Origin: an uncultured Dorea sp.
Lineage (GTDB): Bacteria; Bacillota; Clostridia; Lachnospirales; Lachnospiraceae
DNA length: 5,575 nucleotides
Assembly: GCA_948844705.1 (NCBI GenBank)
Contig: CAQNVT010000112.1
Span: 1 to 5,575, forward strand
Direction: 5' to 3'
In this document: one piece after another, positions 4,673 through 5,575 of the stretch
How the letters are laid out: every line of letters starts with the position of its first letter
How positions within the stretch are numbered: position 1 is the stretch's first letter
The notes under the pieces: model-generated
Seen by the model: the letters and a program-made list of their open reading frames with translations, nothing else
What the model was told of the DNA's origin: nothing
Database searches by the model: none
Translations under genes and position numbers: made by a program

Positions 4673-5575
4673 TTCTCCTATAAAACGGGACGGGCTCTTG
4701 CCTTTTCCGTTTTTTTCTTTCACATAACTGATGATAAGCTTTCTTTTCGCCCTTGTCATGGCAACATAGAAAAGCCGTCTTTCTTCCTCAATCTCGTCCC
4801 CGGTCTGTGCCTTTTTATACGGAGTCACGCCTTCATTTCCCCCGATAATAAAAACAACCTCATATTCCAGCCCTTTTGCAGCATGCATGGTAAGAAATTC
4901 TACCGCATTGTCTGGTTTAACATCCTTTGCGCCGGCTTTTATCCTATGTCTCACATCCTCCACATGGGAAAGCCACTCCTCCAGCGTATTTACCTTCGAC
5001 GACCGCTCCTGTATCTCATTCAGCATCTCCGTCATCTCTTCACAATGAAGTCCCCGGCATGAAGCATATTCTTTCAGAAATGCATCATAGCCGATCCTTC
5101 TCCTTATGTACTGGATCGCCGCGTACGGCGTTTTCCCTTTTATCATTCTCATATCCTGCTCAAGGAGGTCAATACGCTCCTGCATCCACTCCTTGTCACA
5201 GTAAAAACGTCTCAGGTCTTCGTATGTGACCTTTCCCTCTCCCATACTCTCTCTGGAGATATAGCGCTTCGGACGGTTTATAATCCTCAGGATATCGCTC
5301 CTTGTATATCTTCCCAAAGAAAGCCTGAAATAACACTCTATATCCGTGCAGATAAAATGTTCGTAAACATGCTCCACGCGTTCTTTCATATAAAACGGAA
5401 TCTGGTATTCCCCGAATGTCTCAGCCAGAGTCCTGGCATCAGAAGCAGTGCGGAATAAAACAGCAATCTGTCCGGCCGGTGCCCTTTATAATAGGAAGCT
5501 AATACTTTTCCAAAATCAAAGCCGTTTACACGCTCCTCCATTGAAGAAGTGATTTTGTAGATTTTCTGGCTCACC
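4655..5575 (-). pseudogene. UvrD/PcrA-like superfamily 1 helicase, C-terminal part, 5' end outside window, frameshifted
   Basis: The product is the C-terminal third of an ATP-dependent 3'-5' DNA helicase of the UvrD/PcrA/Rep family. In the downstream frame (244 codons counted from the Met at 5389) motif V is TMHAAKGLE (167-175) and motif VI is EERRLFYVAMTRA (202-214), with GGNEGVTPY (183-191) between. Immediately upstream in the same frame, but before any start codon, the bases encode QIAVLFRTASDARTLAETF, a typical motif IV region. That frame is closed by stops further upstream. The open frame from the window edge instead shifts by one base near the G run at complement 5482-5484 and ends at TGA 5388-5386. 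One extra G there would join the halves as YYKGAPAGQIAVLFRT. Either the gene is inactivated or the read has an indel error. The protein ends soon after motif VI (PSRFIGELFVSV), as in compact Clostridial relatives. Motifs I-III lie beyond the right edge. Confidence 0.8.
4682..4716 (+). terminator. Rho-independent terminator of the DUF1292 gene, inside the opposing helicase gene
   Basis: Positions 4682-4695 pair with 4700-4713: outer stem AAAACGG with CCGTTTT, two inner G-U wobbles, one mismatch (4691/4704), then GGC with GCC around the loop TCTT. The T run spans 4710-4716. It begins 10 bases after the DUF1292 stop. On the minus strand the same hairpin is followed by only four U, so it should act mainly on plus-strand transcripts. 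The whole structure lies within the last codons of the minus-strand helicase gene. Confidence 0.85.

Noticed and set aside
5480..5490. Programmed -1 frameshifting in the helicase gene
   Set aside because: In the open frame the site reads TAT AAA GGG CAC, which is not a tandem-slip heptamer. Programmed shifting is not known for UvrD-like helicases, so a one-base indel is simpler.
1..5575. Mobile element, CRISPR array or phage genes
   Set aside because: I see no transposase, integrase or phage gene, no regularly spaced repeats, and no terminal repeats except the 19-bp pair around the tRNA, which encloses no transposase.

Overview
The window looks like part of a chromosome from a Gram-positive member of the Clostridia, most likely Lachnospiraceae or a close relative. 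The reasons are strong AAGGAGG-type ribosome binding sites, moderate GC, a DUF1292 (YrzB-like) protein, a DUF5662 protein, a TraX-family membrane protein and a lipoprotein-type sugar-binding protein. The length is not round and the right edge cuts a gene, so it may be a whole short contig. No phage, transposon, plasmid or CRISPR element is visible.

Layout, left to right. Positions 1-237 hold a minus-strand tRNA-Leu (anticodon AAG) with its own promoter, an AT-rich upstream region and a rho-independent terminator. This unit is bracketed by a perfect 19-bp inverted repeat. Between the terminator and the left repeat copy is a strong ribosome binding site and ATG that open only a 9-codon reading frame, probably a cut-off gene start.

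Positions 288-4221 hold a compact minus-strand operon, in transcription order: an RbsB-like sugar-binding lipoprotein; an isoamylase/GlgX-like GH13 protein; a TraX-family multi-pass membrane protein; and a DUF5662 protein. Intergenic gaps are 21, 8 and 14 bases. A divergent promoter region (4222-4357) separates this operon from the plus-strand DUF1292 gene (4358-4672). That gene overlaps by 18 bp, tail to tail, with a minus-strand UvrD/PcrA-like helicase gene that runs off the right edge and carries a probable 1-base frameshift.

The most interesting point is the GH13 protein. It keeps the isoamylase fold signatures, but every catalytic residue has been replaced: nucleophile Asp to Asn, acid/base Glu to Gln, stabilising Asp to Thr, and the region I Asp and His are also lost. 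It is therefore probably a pseudoenzyme. It sits behind a binding protein whose RbsB-type ligand residues are intact but which has no transporter genes beside it, and ahead of a TraX-like membrane protein. A sugar-sensing or glycan-binding role for the operon is possible, but this is inference.
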